From: an uncultured Phascolarctobacterium sp.
GTDB lineage: Bacteria; Bacillota; Negativicutes; Acidaminococcales; Acidaminococcaceae
Reading direction: 5' to 3'
DNA: 64,000 nt
Assembly (NCBI RefSeq): GCF_900770955.1
Contig: NZ_CAAGLX010000013.1
Location: forward strand, 1 to 64,000
The notes beneath the pieces were generated by a model, which did no database searches, had not been told where the DNA came from, and worked only from the letters and a program-made list of their open reading frames with translations. Below are positions 1-8,477 of the stretch, piece after piece. Position 1 is the stretch's first letter. Each line of letters begins with the position of its first letter. The position numbers and the translations under genes are program-made.

Positions 1-255
1 TAGCAAGTAATAATTGCATGGCTGGCAGGCCAATAAAAGACACATTTATGTGTGGCTGCTGAAGATAGGGCTATGCCCGAAAAATAAAAGCCACCCGCTA
101 GGCGGGTGGATCTTTACTGTGTGATTTAAGCACTTGCCTGAAAACAGCTTTTGATTTAAAATATATAGAGAATTGTCGGAAGCTTTAGGCAATAATGCTT
201 TCGGAAAAACTATCAGGTTGCGTGTGACTGCAGCCGAATTTTGGAGGATGTGCTT
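1..255. other. 5' flank of the window, no gene recognised
   Basis: I see no convincing coding sequence here. An 8-bp perfect inverted repeat (91-98 with 102-109, loop TAG) has a T-rich flank on the minus-strand side, so it resembles a minus-strand terminator, but no minus-strand gene that would need it is visible. It could equally be a structured leader of the gene that follows. Confidence 0.4.
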
Positions 256-1515
256 ATGCAAAATAAATATGCTGTTTACGAGGAGGCGTTGGCGGAGGAG
301 CTTATTCCCGCCATGGGCTGTACCGAGCCTATCGCCATTGCTTACTGTGCTGCTGTGTGCCGCGAGCAGTTGGGAGCTTTCCCGGAGGAGATCGAAATTT
401 GGGTTAGCCGTAATATTATCAAAAACGTTAAGAGCGTTGTTGTTCCGAACACCAACAAAATGAAGGGCATTGAGGTTGCCTGCGCTGCCGGTGTTGTTGC
501 CGCTCATTCCGAGCGTCAGCTGGAGGTTCTGGCTTATATCAACCAGGAACAAAAGGCTGAAATTAAGGCTTTGGCTGAATCCGGCAAGATTAATATTCAC
601 GTTTCCGAAGAACCGGATATTTTCTATATCCGCATTTTCCTGGCAGCAGGCGGCAATAATGCCGAGGTAACTATCCGCACAGACCACACTAATGTTACCT
701 GCATCAAGAAAAACGGCGTTACTGTTTTAGAAAAACCGATTGTGCCTGCTGAAGAAGAGGCTAAGAGCCTGTGGAGAATTGAAGACGTTCTCGATGCGGC
801 ACGCAATATGCCTTTGGATAATGTTAAACATCTGCTGCAACGTCAGATTGATTTCAATATGGCTATTTCCAAAGAAGGCCTGACCAATGATTACGGTGCC
901 AGCATCGGCAAGATTTTGCTGCGCCGTGATCCGGACAGTCTGCGTATCCGCGCACGTGCCAGCGCTGCTGCAGGCAGTGACGCGCGTATGAACGGCTGCG
1001 AGCTTCCGGTAGTAATTACCTCCGGCAGCGGCAACCAGGGTATTACCGCTTCCGTTCCTGTTGTTGTTTATGCACATGCATTGGCTGCAGGCGAAGAAAA
1101 AATGCTGCGTGCAGTACTGCTGAGCGACCTGGTTACCATCTACCTGAAGCAGGGTATCGGCAAGCTGTCCGCTTACTGCGGTGCTATCAGTGCCGGCTGC
1201 GGTGCAGGTGCGGCAATCGCTTTCCTGTATGACTGCACCGATGACCAGATTGAGCATGCTGTAGAAAATGCTCTGGCTATCAACAGCGGTATTATCTGCG
1301 ACGGTGCTAAATCCTCCTGCGCAGCTAAAATTGCTATGGCTGTTGAAGGCGGTTTGATGGGCGTTGATATGTCCGTGGCAGAGCGTAACTTTGCCGGCGG
1401 TGACGGCATTGTCCAAAATACTGCCGATGAAACTATTGCTGCAGTTGGTAAAATTGCCAGCCAGGGCATGGTAGAAACCGATAAAGAAATTATTGATGTA
1501 ATGCTTGGCCTGTAA
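256..1515 (+). CDS. L-cysteine desulfidase / serine dehydratase-alpha-like protein (CyuA, UPF0597 family)
   Basis: Predicted cytoplasmic enzyme of 419 aa. The family degrades L-cysteine to pyruvate, sulfide and ammonia using a [4Fe-4S] cluster and no PLP. The N-terminal motif MGCTEP (residues 20-25) and later cysteine-bearing segments (SAYCGAISAGCGAG, and CDGAKSSCAAK near residue 350) match the conserved cluster-ligand regions of COG3681. I start at the ATG at 256 because a GGAGG at 243-247 lies 8 nt upstream; an in-frame TTG at 241 would leave that site inside the coding sequence. The gene stands alone and is closed by a strong terminator. It could instead act on another amino acid, since substrate is not readable from sequence. 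Confidence 0.88.
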   Translation: MQNKYAVYEEALAEELIPAMGCTEPIAIAYCAAVCREQLGAFPEEIEIWVSRNIIKNVKSVVVPNTNKMKGIEVACAAGVVAAHSERQLEVLAYINQEQKAEIKALAESGKINIHVSEEPDIFYIRIFLAAGGNNAEVTIRTDHTNVTCIKKNGVTVLEKPIVPAEEEAKSLWRIEDVLDAARNMPLDNVKHLLQRQIDFNMAISKEGLTNDYGASIGKILLRRDPDSLRIRARASAAAGSDARMNGCELPVVITSGSGNQGITASVPVVVYAHALAAGEEKMLRAVLLSDLVTIYLKQGIGKLSAYCGAISAGCGAGAAIAFLYDCTDDQIEHAVENALAINSGIICDGAKSSCAAKIAMAVEGGLMGVDMSVAERNFAGGDGIVQNTADETIAAVGKIASQGMVETDKEIIDVMLGL

Positions 1516-1530
1516 TCAAGGCAAAGATAA

Positions 1531-1564
1531 GAGAGTCTGCTATTTTAGCAGACTCTCTGTTTTT
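1531..1564 (+). terminator. rho-independent terminator, probably bidirectional
   Basis: A 12-bp perfect stem (1531-1542 with 1546-1557, loop TTT) is followed by a T-rich run. It sits between the desulfidase gene and the converging ClC gene and has T-rich flanks on both strands. Confidence 0.88.
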
Positions 1565-1579
1565 ATGTACGGTATATAA

Positions 1580-3139
1580 TTATTCTTCTACCATTTTCGT
1601 CAGCTCTTCTACATGCTCGGTAGCAGTAAGAATATAGATGAAATCGCCGCTGAGCAGGCGAGTGTCACCTGCCGGGATGAGCTGTGATTCACCGCGCTTG
1701 ACGTCTACTAAGAGTGTATTGGGAGGCCAGGGAATATCCTTGATAAGCTTGCCGCTGACACTGCTGCCGCTGCAAACTGCCAGCTCGATAACATTGCGTT
1801 GCTCCAGTACAGCCGGCTCCGGTGCTTTTTTGTGCAGCATGCGCTGCATCAGCTCCTCGTAGATGGGCTTGCTGTGGCACAGCTCCGCAATGACGAAGGC
1901 TACCATGGCAGCAATTGCCAGCGAAAGCAGCTGCTGGTAGCTGGCGGTCATTTCCATTATCAGCACGGTGCCTGTGATAGGCGCGCGTACGGAAGAAGCG
2001 AAGAGTGCAGCCATGGCAACTACCATAATATTTGTGGCATATGCAGGCTCAATCCAGGCAAGCATAATCAGAATTTGAGCGCAGATACTGCCGCAGAGAG
2101 CACCGATAACGAGCATCGGCAGGAAGAAACCGCCGGGAACGCCGCAGCCGTAGCTGATGAGCGTAAAAATCAGCTTGCCTGCAAGAAAAAGCAGCAAAAG
2201 CTGCAGTGATACAGGTGCTTTGGCCAAATGGTTAATCAGCTCGTTGCCGCCGCCCAAAACCTCGGGCAGAAAGTAGCCTAAAATGCCGGCGCAGATAAGG
2301 GCAAAGGCAATTTTCTCTACCGGACGCTTGAAGCAGGGCAGGCTGTAAAAGCGGCCGATGTTCAGCAGTCCCCAGTTAAAGATAACACCGGCCAGACCGC
2401 TGGCGAGAGCAACCAGAATGACGATGCCGTAATAGCTGATGGGAAGCAGCTGTAAGTCGGGGATATCAAAAATTGTCGCACGGCCGAAAATAGCGCGGGA
2501 AATAATCGTCGCAGTGAAGGCTGCTGCCATGGAGGGCAGCAGAACCATGATGGAAAAGTTGCGGTGCAATTCCTCCAACGCAAAGATTACACCGGCGAGC
2601 GGAGCGTTGAAGGCTGCTGCCAGACCGGCGCTGGCACCGCTGGTCAGCAGATAGCGTTCCTCCATGCGGGTGCGTCCCATGAGGCGGCTGACGCCCTGCG
2701 CAGCTACTGCGCCCAGCTGGATGGAAGGGCCTTCGCGTCCCAGGGAAAGACCGGCGCCGATGCCTATAATGCCGGCGGTGAGCTTAACCCAGAGAATGTG
2801 CAGCCAACGCATTTTCATCAGGCCTAAAATTGCTCCCTTAACCTGCGGAATGCCGCTGCCTGCCGCCATAGGCTCGATGCAGTTGAGCTTGTGCAGGATG
2901 AAGGCGATGGCGATGAGCACGGCGAACCAGCAGGCGTTGATGCTCCAGTCGCTCACCCATAGGCGGTTGTAGAGCGCTCCGCGCAGGTATTCCATCTCCG
3001 AAAGGGCGAAGCGGAAGAAGCTGATGACTATACCGGCGAAGATACCGGTGAGGATACCCTCCGCAAACAGGCGCAGGCGGAAGCGGTGCATGTCGCTGAG
3101 CGAACGGTAGGTTTTGAATTTTTGTTCTTTATCGTCCAT
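1580..3139 (-). CDS. ClC-family chloride channel/transporter with C-terminal TrkA-C (RCK_C) domain
   Basis: Inner-membrane protein of 519 aa. The ClC signature segments are present in order: GSGIPQ, GREGPSIQLGA (with the gating glutamate), a GVIFALEE segment carrying the glutamate used for proton coupling in antiporters, and GVPGGFFLPMLVIGA. The last ~70 residues form a TrkA-C-like domain that usually senses ligands. The conserved serine in GSGIP argues for chloride rather than the fluoride-specific branch. Retention of both key glutamates suggests a Cl-/H+ exchanger rather than a channel, by inference. I chose the start MDDKEQ (3139) over an upstream ATG at 3187 because the extra 16 residues have no family character and an AAAAGAG site precedes 3139. 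Confidence 0.9.
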   Translation of the reverse strand: MDDKEQKFKTYRSLSDMHRFRLRLFAEGILTGIFAGIVISFFRFALSEMEYLRGALYNRLWVSDWSINACWFAVLIAIAFILHKLNCIEPMAAGSGIPQVKGAILGLMKMRWLHILWVKLTAGIIGIGAGLSLGREGPSIQLGAVAAQGVSRLMGRTRMEERYLLTSGASAGLAAAFNAPLAGVIFALEELHRNFSIMVLLPSMAAAFTATIISRAIFGRATIFDIPDLQLLPISYYGIVILVALASGLAGVIFNWGLLNIGRFYSLPCFKRPVEKIAFALICAGILGYFLPEVLGGGNELINHLAKAPVSLQLLLLFLAGKLIFTLISYGCGVPGGFFLPMLVIGALCGSICAQILIMLAWIEPAYATNIMVVAMAALFASSVRAPITGTVLIMEMTASYQQLLSLAIAAMVAFVIAELCHSKPIYEELMQRMLHKKAPEPAVLEQRNVIELAVCSGSSVSGKLIKDIPWPPNTLLVDVKRGESQLIPAGDTRLLSGDFIYILTATEHVEELTKMVEE

Positions 3140-3221
3140 AAATATAACTCTTTTCTTCGAATTTTTGTAACTAATATTATAGCACAAAAATAACCTTATA
3201 GATGCACAGAATGCTCATATA

Positions 3222-3255
3222 AAAAGAAGTTGGCACAAATATACCAACTTCTTTT
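3222..3255. terminator. bidirectional terminator-like hairpin
   Basis: A 12-bp perfect stem (3222-3233 with 3244-3255) has A-runs on one side and T-runs on the other, so it could work in either direction. It lies upstream of the ClC gene and downstream of the MerR gene. Confidence 0.65.
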
Positions 3256-3332
3256 GCCTGTGTATTGATACCGGAAGAAATATCAGAGGTTTTGTTGTGT
3301 TTTACCGCATGAGCTTCAATTTAAAATAAAAA

Positions 3333-3359
3333 TAAGGTGTATAATAGTTATACACCTTA
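3333..3359 (-). terminator. terminator of the MerR gene, overlapping its stop codon
   Basis: An 11-bp perfect stem (3333-3343 with 3349-3359) contains the TAA stop of the regulator. On the minus strand it is followed by a long T-rich tract. Confidence 0.75.
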
Positions 3360-4193
3360 ATCAGTATATTCTACTCTTAAGCAGAGCTTAACCAGCTCTT
3401 CCTTTGGCTTAGAGGTAGACCAGAAGTTGCGCAGCGGGAAAAGATAGATGCCGCCCTGAAAGCGTAAATTATTCTGTTTGATGAATTTTACAATACGTTC
3501 TTTGATTTGTGTGTCGACTACACCGTATTGGGCATTACAGTAAACACAGAGGTAAAGCCCTTTTTCTTTGATGAATTTTATTGGATTTTTATAATTTAAT
3601 TTGCTGTTTGCGGAAATAAATACATTGTATTGCGTTATACGGTCTTCGTAGAAGTATTCCTTGCTGTCATAATGAAAGCCCATCAGATATTCCTGAAAGG
3701 ATTCGTGCGAAAACACCGGCAGCATATGCTTAGCCAAAGTATTCATCCGTTGCTTTATTGGTTTTTTGATGCTGATGGCTTCACTGAAATAAAGACACTC
3801 CTCCTCCTGGATTTCCAACAGAATTTGGTTCAGAGGCAGGTTTGCGATATTATTTAAAAAGGAGATTTTCTGTTGCATTGTTTTTTCTAAATACAGCAGC
3901 TCCTCAATTTGCTTTTTGTATTCCTGCTGCTTGTTGCGATATATATTTTTTAGCAGGTTTATGTCTTTGCTCTTTAAGTAAGCTTTAATTTCCTTTAAGG
4001 AAACATCAAGTTTCCTGAGAGAAATGATAATCTGCAGAGTGAAATACTGCGATAAAACGTAAAATCTGTAGCCGTTTTCATCCACGAATTCCGGTGAAAA
4101 AATATCGTTTTTATCATAATATAACAGAAGCTGCTTGGATATGCCGAATAACTTTGCCAGTTCAGCGGGAGTGAAATAACGTGAATCTTTCAT
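3357..4193 (-). CDS. MerR-family transcriptional regulator
   Basis: 278 aa. The N-terminus is a classic MerR winged helix (FTPAELAKLFGISKQLLLYYDK, then NGYRFY and a LRKLDVSLKEIKAYL segment), followed by a coiled-coil dimerisation helix (roughly 80-115) and a ~150-residue C-terminal domain resembling GyrI/BmrR-type effector-binding domains, suggesting a small-molecule ligand. It is divergent from the TonB receptor gene. Its own predicted promoter has the 19-bp spacer typical of MerR control and contains a 23-bp palindrome, so it probably regulates itself and the receptor operon. The ligand is unknown; a metal or a metal complex is a guess from the neighbours. Confidence 0.88.
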   Translation of the reverse strand: MKDSRYFTPAELAKLFGISKQLLLYYDKNDIFSPEFVDENGYRFYVLSQYFTLQIIISLRKLDVSLKEIKAYLKSKDINLLKNIYRNKQQEYKKQIEELLYLEKTMQQKISFLNNIANLPLNQILLEIQEEECLYFSEAISIKKPIKQRMNTLAKHMLPVFSHESFQEYLMGFHYDSKEYFYEDRITQYNVFISANSKLNYKNPIKFIKEKGLYLCVYCNAQYGVVDTQIKERIVKFIKQNNLRFQGGIYLFPLRNFWSTSKPKEELVKLCLRVEYTD

Positions 4194-4232
4194 AAAAAAC
4201 CTCTTGACTGTATAAGCGTTGTATATTGTAAG

Positions 4233-4263
4233 ATAATACTGATAACGTGATATAAGTTATCAA
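4233..4263 (-). promoter_or_regulatory. MerR-type promoter/operator between the divergent regulator and receptor genes
   Basis: On the minus strand, TTGATA (4258-4263) and TATTAT (4233-4238) are separated by exactly 19 bp, the over-long spacer that MerR proteins correct. A palindrome with 7-bp arms TGATAAC/GTTATCA covers 4240-4262. On the plus strand, TTGTAA (4226-4231) and TATAAG (4251-4256) are also 19 bp apart, so one dyad could serve both directions. Confidence 0.6.
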
Positions 4264-4320
4264 AAGCCAATATTATTATTTTACGCCGTATTATTAAAAT
4301 TTTCAAGGAGTGTATGAGTG

Positions 4321-6117
4321 ATGAGTTCAATGAGTAAGAAAATGGTAAACAGTGCTGTAGCTTTGGGTTGTATGCTATTTGCTGCGCCGGTAATGGCACA
4401 TGAAGCTTTAAATGAGTATGTACTGGATCCCATGATGGTTACTGCTGCCCGTTATGAGCAAAGAGATATTGATATTCCTGCTGCAACCGAAATTTATGAT
4501 CAGGAGAAGATTGAAAAGCTGGGTGCCAACAACGTTATGGAGGTTGTCAGAAATATCCCTGGTTTTACCCTGATGGCTTCACCTACTGGTAACACCTATA
4601 TTGGTTTTAGAGGTTTGTCTAGACGTAACGTTGCAATTTTGGTAAACGGAATTCATTTGAGTCAAGATGGTAACTATGACCTGGAATCTATTTCTACCGA
4701 TATTATTGAGCGTATTGAAGTTGTAAAGGGTGGTTCTACTGTTCTTTATGGCAGTGGTGCCAGTGCTGGTGTTATCAATATTATCACTAAGAAAAATGCA
4801 TCTGTAAATAAAGTTTTAGTAGGCTTTGGTGATAAGAATAAATTTAAGGGCGCTGTTAATGTTGCAAACGACAAATTGCAAATGAGCTATAGCAGACAAC
4901 AATCTAAGGATAGAGGTTTTGTCTATAAAAACAGAGGTGCAAGCAATTATTATACCGGTGATAAGCTAGAAAAGGACAGCTTGAATCTGCAATATGCTAT
5001 CAGTGATAACTTATCAATGCAATATATGTATAGTAAGAAGGTTTCCGATTGTTCTAAATTAATTAATGGAGTTCGTAAGCCTGGATTCCACAGTGATATT
5101 AAATATAACTTAGGCCAAATCAGATACGAAAATAATGATTTGCTAGCTTCTGTTTATTTTAGAGATAGAGATTGGACTTATAATACGAATTATAAACAAA
5201 AAGGTCATAACTATGGTATTGATATGCAGGATAAATTCCAATTAGGCAAGACTATGCTGACTGTTGGTTTTAATTATGAAAATGAAACTACTGATAATGA
5301 AGATACCAGAGATACTGTGAAACGTGATAGCGGCGCTGTATTCTTTATGACTGAGACTCCTGTTTCTGACAAAACCAAAATTCTTTTAGGTGCTCGTGAG
5401 GCTTATGTTGAGAAATCCGGCAGCAAGTTATGTCCGCAGCTGCAAATTATGCATTCCATCGGTAAGGATGATAATATCTATTTAAATATTAATCGTTCTA
5501 TGCGCGCTCCAGAGGTTAATGAACAATGGGGTACTGGCGATTACATTATGAATCCTAATTTAAAAGCAGAGCATGGTTGGAACTATGAAATTGGCTGGAA
5601 GAAAAAGTTGTCAGATAACGAGTTGTTTAAAATCAATGCATTTCATATGACTCTCAATGATCGCATTTATGGTCAAAGTATAGATGCAGATACAGCGATT
5701 TATTTAAATGCAGATAAATACAAAAATACTGGTGTAGAAGTAAGCTACGAAAAGGCTGCGTCCGACAAATTTAGCTATAATTTAGGTGCTTCCTATGCAA
5801 ACCCCCAACAGAAAAAGCATGACAAGGAATGGGAAAGAGTTGACTTTAAATTAGGTTTACATGCAGGAATTGGTTACAGCGTTGGTAAGACAAATGCCGA
5901 TATTTATGCTAACTATATGGCAGAAAGAAGCCATAATGTTAAACCTATGTTAGACCTTACTCTGAACGTAAAGCAACAGATTACCAAAAATGATGCTTTG
6001 AAATTTACTGTTTATAATCTGCTTAACAGAGATGATATCAGAACCGGTTCTACTACCGGCACCGGTGCTATGCTGGAGGAACGCAACTGGATGCTGTCTT
6101 ACGAGCACAGCTTCTGA
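4321..6117 (+). CDS. TonB-dependent outer-membrane receptor
   Basis: 598 aa, small for the family. A signal peptide ends near PVMAHEA, then a TonB-box-like DPMMVTA, a plug domain (roughly residues 45-160, with GFRGLSRRNVAILVNGI and IERIEVVKGGSTVLYGSGASAGVINI), then a beta-barrel ending in an aromatic residue (YEHSF), as outer-membrane proteins do. It would import a large or scarce ligand (siderophore, heme, cobalamin or another chelate) using TonB energy; no TonB/ExbB gene is in the window. AAGGAG at 4305-4310 fits ATG 4321; GTG 4318 is an alternative. The gene is visibly more AT-rich than the downstream genes. It probably forms an operon with the binding protein 18 nt downstream. The barrel does not tell me the ligand. 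Confidence 0.92.
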   Translation: MSSMSKKMVNSAVALGCMLFAAPVMAHEALNEYVLDPMMVTAARYEQRDIDIPAATEIYDQEKIEKLGANNVMEVVRNIPGFTLMASPTGNTYIGFRGLSRRNVAILVNGIHLSQDGNYDLESISTDIIERIEVVKGGSTVLYGSGASAGVINIITKKNASVNKVLVGFGDKNKFKGAVNVANDKLQMSYSRQQSKDRGFVYKNRGASNYYTGDKLEKDSLNLQYAISDNLSMQYMYSKKVSDCSKLINGVRKPGFHSDIKYNLGQIRYENNDLLASVYFRDRDWTYNTNYKQKGHNYGIDMQDKFQLGKTMLTVGFNYENETTDNEDTRDTVKRDSGAVFFMTETPVSDKTKILLGAREAYVEKSGSKLCPQLQIMHSIGKDDNIYLNINRSMRAPEVNEQWGTGDYIMNPNLKAEHGWNYEIGWKKKLSDNELFKINAFHMTLNDRIYGQSIDADTAIYLNADKYKNTGVEVSYEKAASDKFSYNLGASYANPQQKKHDKEWERVDFKLGLHAGIGYSVGKTNADIYANYMAERSHNVKPMLDLTLNVKQQITKNDALKFTVYNLLNRDDIRTGSTTGTGAMLEERNWMLSYEHSF

Positions 6118-6135
6118 TGAAAGGCTTGGCTGATT

Positions 6136-7101
6136 ATGCGTAGATTATTTTTCCTTGTTCTTACCGTGCTGGCTGTTGTCTATTGCTCCGGCTGTGCCGG
6201 TACTGTTGACAAGCAGAATGATGCTGCTAAAAAGCAAAGCTATGTTGTGCAGGATGTACGCGGCAAGAAACTGTCCTTTGAGTCTAAGCCTCAAAAAATA
6301 ATCAGCCTGTATGTTTATGGTGATGAGGTGCTTTTAGGCCTTGTTGACCATAAGCGTATAGCAGGCCTGTCCAAATGGGTGCATGATGAGGATTTGGCCA
6401 TGGGTGCAAAGGAGGCTAAGGATGTTCCGCAAATTGCGGAAAGCAATCCGGAGGCGATTCTAGCCTTGAAGCCTGATCTGGTGCTGCTGCCGGACAGCAG
6501 TAAGCCGGAGCAGATTTCCAGCTTGGAGGATGTGGGAATTAAGGTTTTTGTTTATCCCGCCGCATCCAGACTGAGCAATATTTCCAAGACGATTAAGGCT
6601 ATCGGCGGTGCTGTAGGCGAGCCGGAGCAGGCTGAAAAGCTGATTACCGAGATGCAGAAAAAAATCAGCGCGGTTGAAGCCAAGGTTAAGAAAATGCAAC
6701 CTGAGGACAGGAAAAAAGGATTGCTCTTTCTGCGCTTTGGTGCTATCGGCGGCAATGGAATTATTTTTAATGATATTATGACCGCTGCCGGTGTAGAGGA
6801 TTGCTATGAAGCAGCACGTCATACAATTGCGGATAAGCCGGGAACGAGCCGTATTTTGAGTAAAGAAGAAGTAGTGCAGGCCAATCCCGACTACATAATT
6901 ATAGGTACCTGGTCTCAGGGTGGGGCCTATAAGACTGGCAATGCGCAGTTAGACGAGCTTTATTCCGATCCTGCTCTGGCTACAGTAACTGCTGTAAAGA
7001 AAAAGCAGGCCATTATAATTCCGCAAGGCTATGTAAACTGCCTGTCGCATCATGCTGCTGACAGTGTCGAGCTGCTGCACGATGCTGTTTACGGCAAATA
7101 G
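6136..7101 (+). CDS. ABC transporter periplasmic binding lipoprotein (BtuF/FepB-like, helical-backbone class)
   Basis: 321 aa. The N-terminal hydrophobic segment ends in a lipobox-like VVYCSGC, so it is probably an anchored lipoprotein. The mature part has the two-lobe fold of siderophore/heme/cobalamin binding proteins: RGKKLSFESKPQKIISL, NPEAILALKPDLVLL, SRLSNISKTIKAIG and a late ANPDYIIIGTW. It should pass a ligand from the TonB receptor to an inner-membrane permease. No permease or ATPase gene follows, so it must borrow a distant partner, or act as a sensor or chaperone for the nitrogenase-like proteins downstream (inference). Confidence 0.88.
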   Translation: MRRLFFLVLTVLAVVYCSGCAGTVDKQNDAAKKQSYVVQDVRGKKLSFESKPQKIISLYVYGDEVLLGLVDHKRIAGLSKWVHDEDLAMGAKEAKDVPQIAESNPEAILALKPDLVLLPDSSKPEQISSLEDVGIKVFVYPAASRLSNISKTIKAIGGAVGEPEQAEKLITEMQKKISAVEAKVKKMQPEDRKKGLLFLRFGAIGGNGIIFNDIMTAAGVEDCYEAARHTIADKPGTSRILSKEEVVQANPDYIIIGTWSQGGAYKTGNAQLDELYSDPALATVTAVKKKQAIIIPQGYVNCLSHHAADSVELLHDAVYGK

Positions 7102-7140
7102 TTACGAATGCTTTTGCGTAATATCAGATAATATTTTATG

Positions 7141-7175
7141 GGGGTGGCGGTATAATCTGCTGCCCCTTACTTTTT
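7141..7175 (+). terminator. partial terminator / attenuator-like hairpin inside the operon
   Basis: GGGGTGGC (7141-7148) pairs with GCTGCCCC (7159-7166) using two G-U pairs, followed by TTACTTTTT. It separates the binding-protein gene from the nitrogenase-like genes and may reduce read-through. The loop contains a TATAAT, so an internal promoter is also possible. Confidence 0.45.
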
Positions 7176-7188
7176 GAGGAGAAAAAGT

Positions 7189-8475
7189 ATGCTGGAAAAG
7201 AAAAACTATGGTGCTGATATTTTGCGTAATATCAGACGTTTGAGTGAAGTGAATGAGCAAAGGGATATCAAGCCGCTGATGGCAACCTCCTTCCCGGGAA
7301 CTCATTGTCCGCTGATGGGCGTTCTGATGACCGTAAGACAGATGCCGGAGGTTGTTACGGTTATCATCGGTACAGATGAATGCACCTATTATTCCAAGCT
7401 GCTGGCGAATATGAAAATATTCGGCAGTCTTAAGGAAAGCTGTGTTTCCGTAGTAATAGATGATTATGATGTGACCTTCGGTACGATTAAGAAAACTAAA
7501 AAGGCCGTTGCCGAAATTTTTGAGACAGGAGCGCCTAAATGCATAGTATTGGTAACAACATGCGTTCTGGAAATTATAGGTGATGATTATGATGCACTCG
7601 TTGATGAGCTGGAGGAAAAGTACCATGTGCCGATTATGCTTGTGCGTACAGAGCATTTTCAGTGCAGGGACCATCTGCCGGGTATCGAAAGAACTCTGAC
7701 TGCTACTGTAAAGCTGATGCGGAAAATGCCGACGGAAAATGTTGTCAATATTCTTGGCAATGGCGCTCCTTTGCAAAAAAATTCTGCTTTGCTGCAGCTG
7801 CTGGAGCAGGCCGGCGTACAGTTAGGACTGCAGCTTCCCGGCAAATGCAGTCTGCAGGATTTGGCGCTTGCAGGCAGAGCGAAGCTGAATATTGTTGTTG
7901 ATGAGCTGGGGCTGGAACTGGCGAAGCAGATGCAGGCAAGGCTGGCTGTGCCTTATGTTTACTTTCCGCCGATGTGTAATCCGCAAAATATATTGCAGGC
8001 CTATAAGGAGCTTGCTGTGGCCTTGGCTGTGGAATTGCCTTCTGCTGTTACAGAGACTTGGGAGAAATGTCTTGCTTTGCAGCAGCAGGTGCAGGATAAG
8101 CTGCAGGGTATTGGCTATATCTACGGCAACAGTCCGTATAATTGCTGGGAGCTGAATACTTATCTGGCAGCTTTGGGATTGAAGCCGCTGATGATACAGA
8201 TGAGCACTCTGAAAAACAAGGAAGCAAAAAAAGAGCTGCTGCAATATGCGGATCCTTATATCTGCAAGAGTGCCAATCTGGCAGCGATGGAATTTATCTA
8301 TGATAAATTAAAGCCTCAGCTGTATATAGGCAGAAGCTTTACCGACAGCCTGGAAAGAAAAGGGATTTTCGGTATAGACAGTATGCCGGGACAGGATGTA
8401 CTGGGCTTTGCAGGCTGTTTCGGCTTGCTGAAGCGTTTACTGGATTTTACGCAGACGCAAATAGAGGAGAAGTGA
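7189..8475 (+). CDS. nitrogenase component 1-like protein, cysteine-bearing subunit (NifD/NifE/BchN-like)
   Basis: 428 aa, cytoplasmic. The N-terminal half follows the nitrogenase component 1 pattern: a first ligand cysteine at C40 (PGTHCPLMG), a second at C65 in the place of the HGPxGC motif (GTDECTYY) and a third at C125 (TTCVLEIIGDD, like the NifD S-x-C-IGDD region). These are the three positions that hold the P-cluster or its [4Fe-4S] equivalent. The C-terminal half shows a Rossmann-like region with VYFPPMCNPQN. I start at ATG 7189 after GAGGAG; the in-frame TTG at 7174 lies before that site. It forms a tight pair with the next gene. No NifH-like reductase, nifB or molybdenum genes are nearby, so nitrogen fixation is unlikely. 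The substrate is unknown. Confidence 0.8.
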   Translation: MLEKKNYGADILRNIRRLSEVNEQRDIKPLMATSFPGTHCPLMGVLMTVRQMPEVVTVIIGTDECTYYSKLLANMKIFGSLKESCVSVVIDDYDVTFGTIKKTKKAVAEIFETGAPKCIVLVTTCVLEIIGDDYDALVDELEEKYHVPIMLVRTEHFQCRDHLPGIERTLTATVKLMRKMPTENVVNILGNGAPLQKNSALLQLLEQAGVQLGLQLPGKCSLQDLALAGRAKLNIVVDELGLELAKQMQARLAVPYVYFPPMCNPQNILQAYKELAVALAVELPSAVTETWEKCLALQQQVQDKLQGIGYIYGNSPYNCWELNTYLAALGLKPLMIQMSTLKNKEAKKELLQYADPYICKSANLAAMEFIYDKLKPQLYIGRSFTDSLERKGIFGIDSMPGQDVLGFAGCFGLLKRLLDFTQTQIEEK

Positions 8476-8477
8476 AT

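Noticed and set aside
46..687. 213-residue minus-strand reading frame at the window start
   Set aside because: It overlaps the well-supported desulfidase gene antisense and has no ribosome site or protein-family character.
4194..4320. Cobalamin riboswitch upstream of the TonB receptor
   Set aside because: The 124-bp gap is too short and lacks the B12-box; a MerR operator explains it better.
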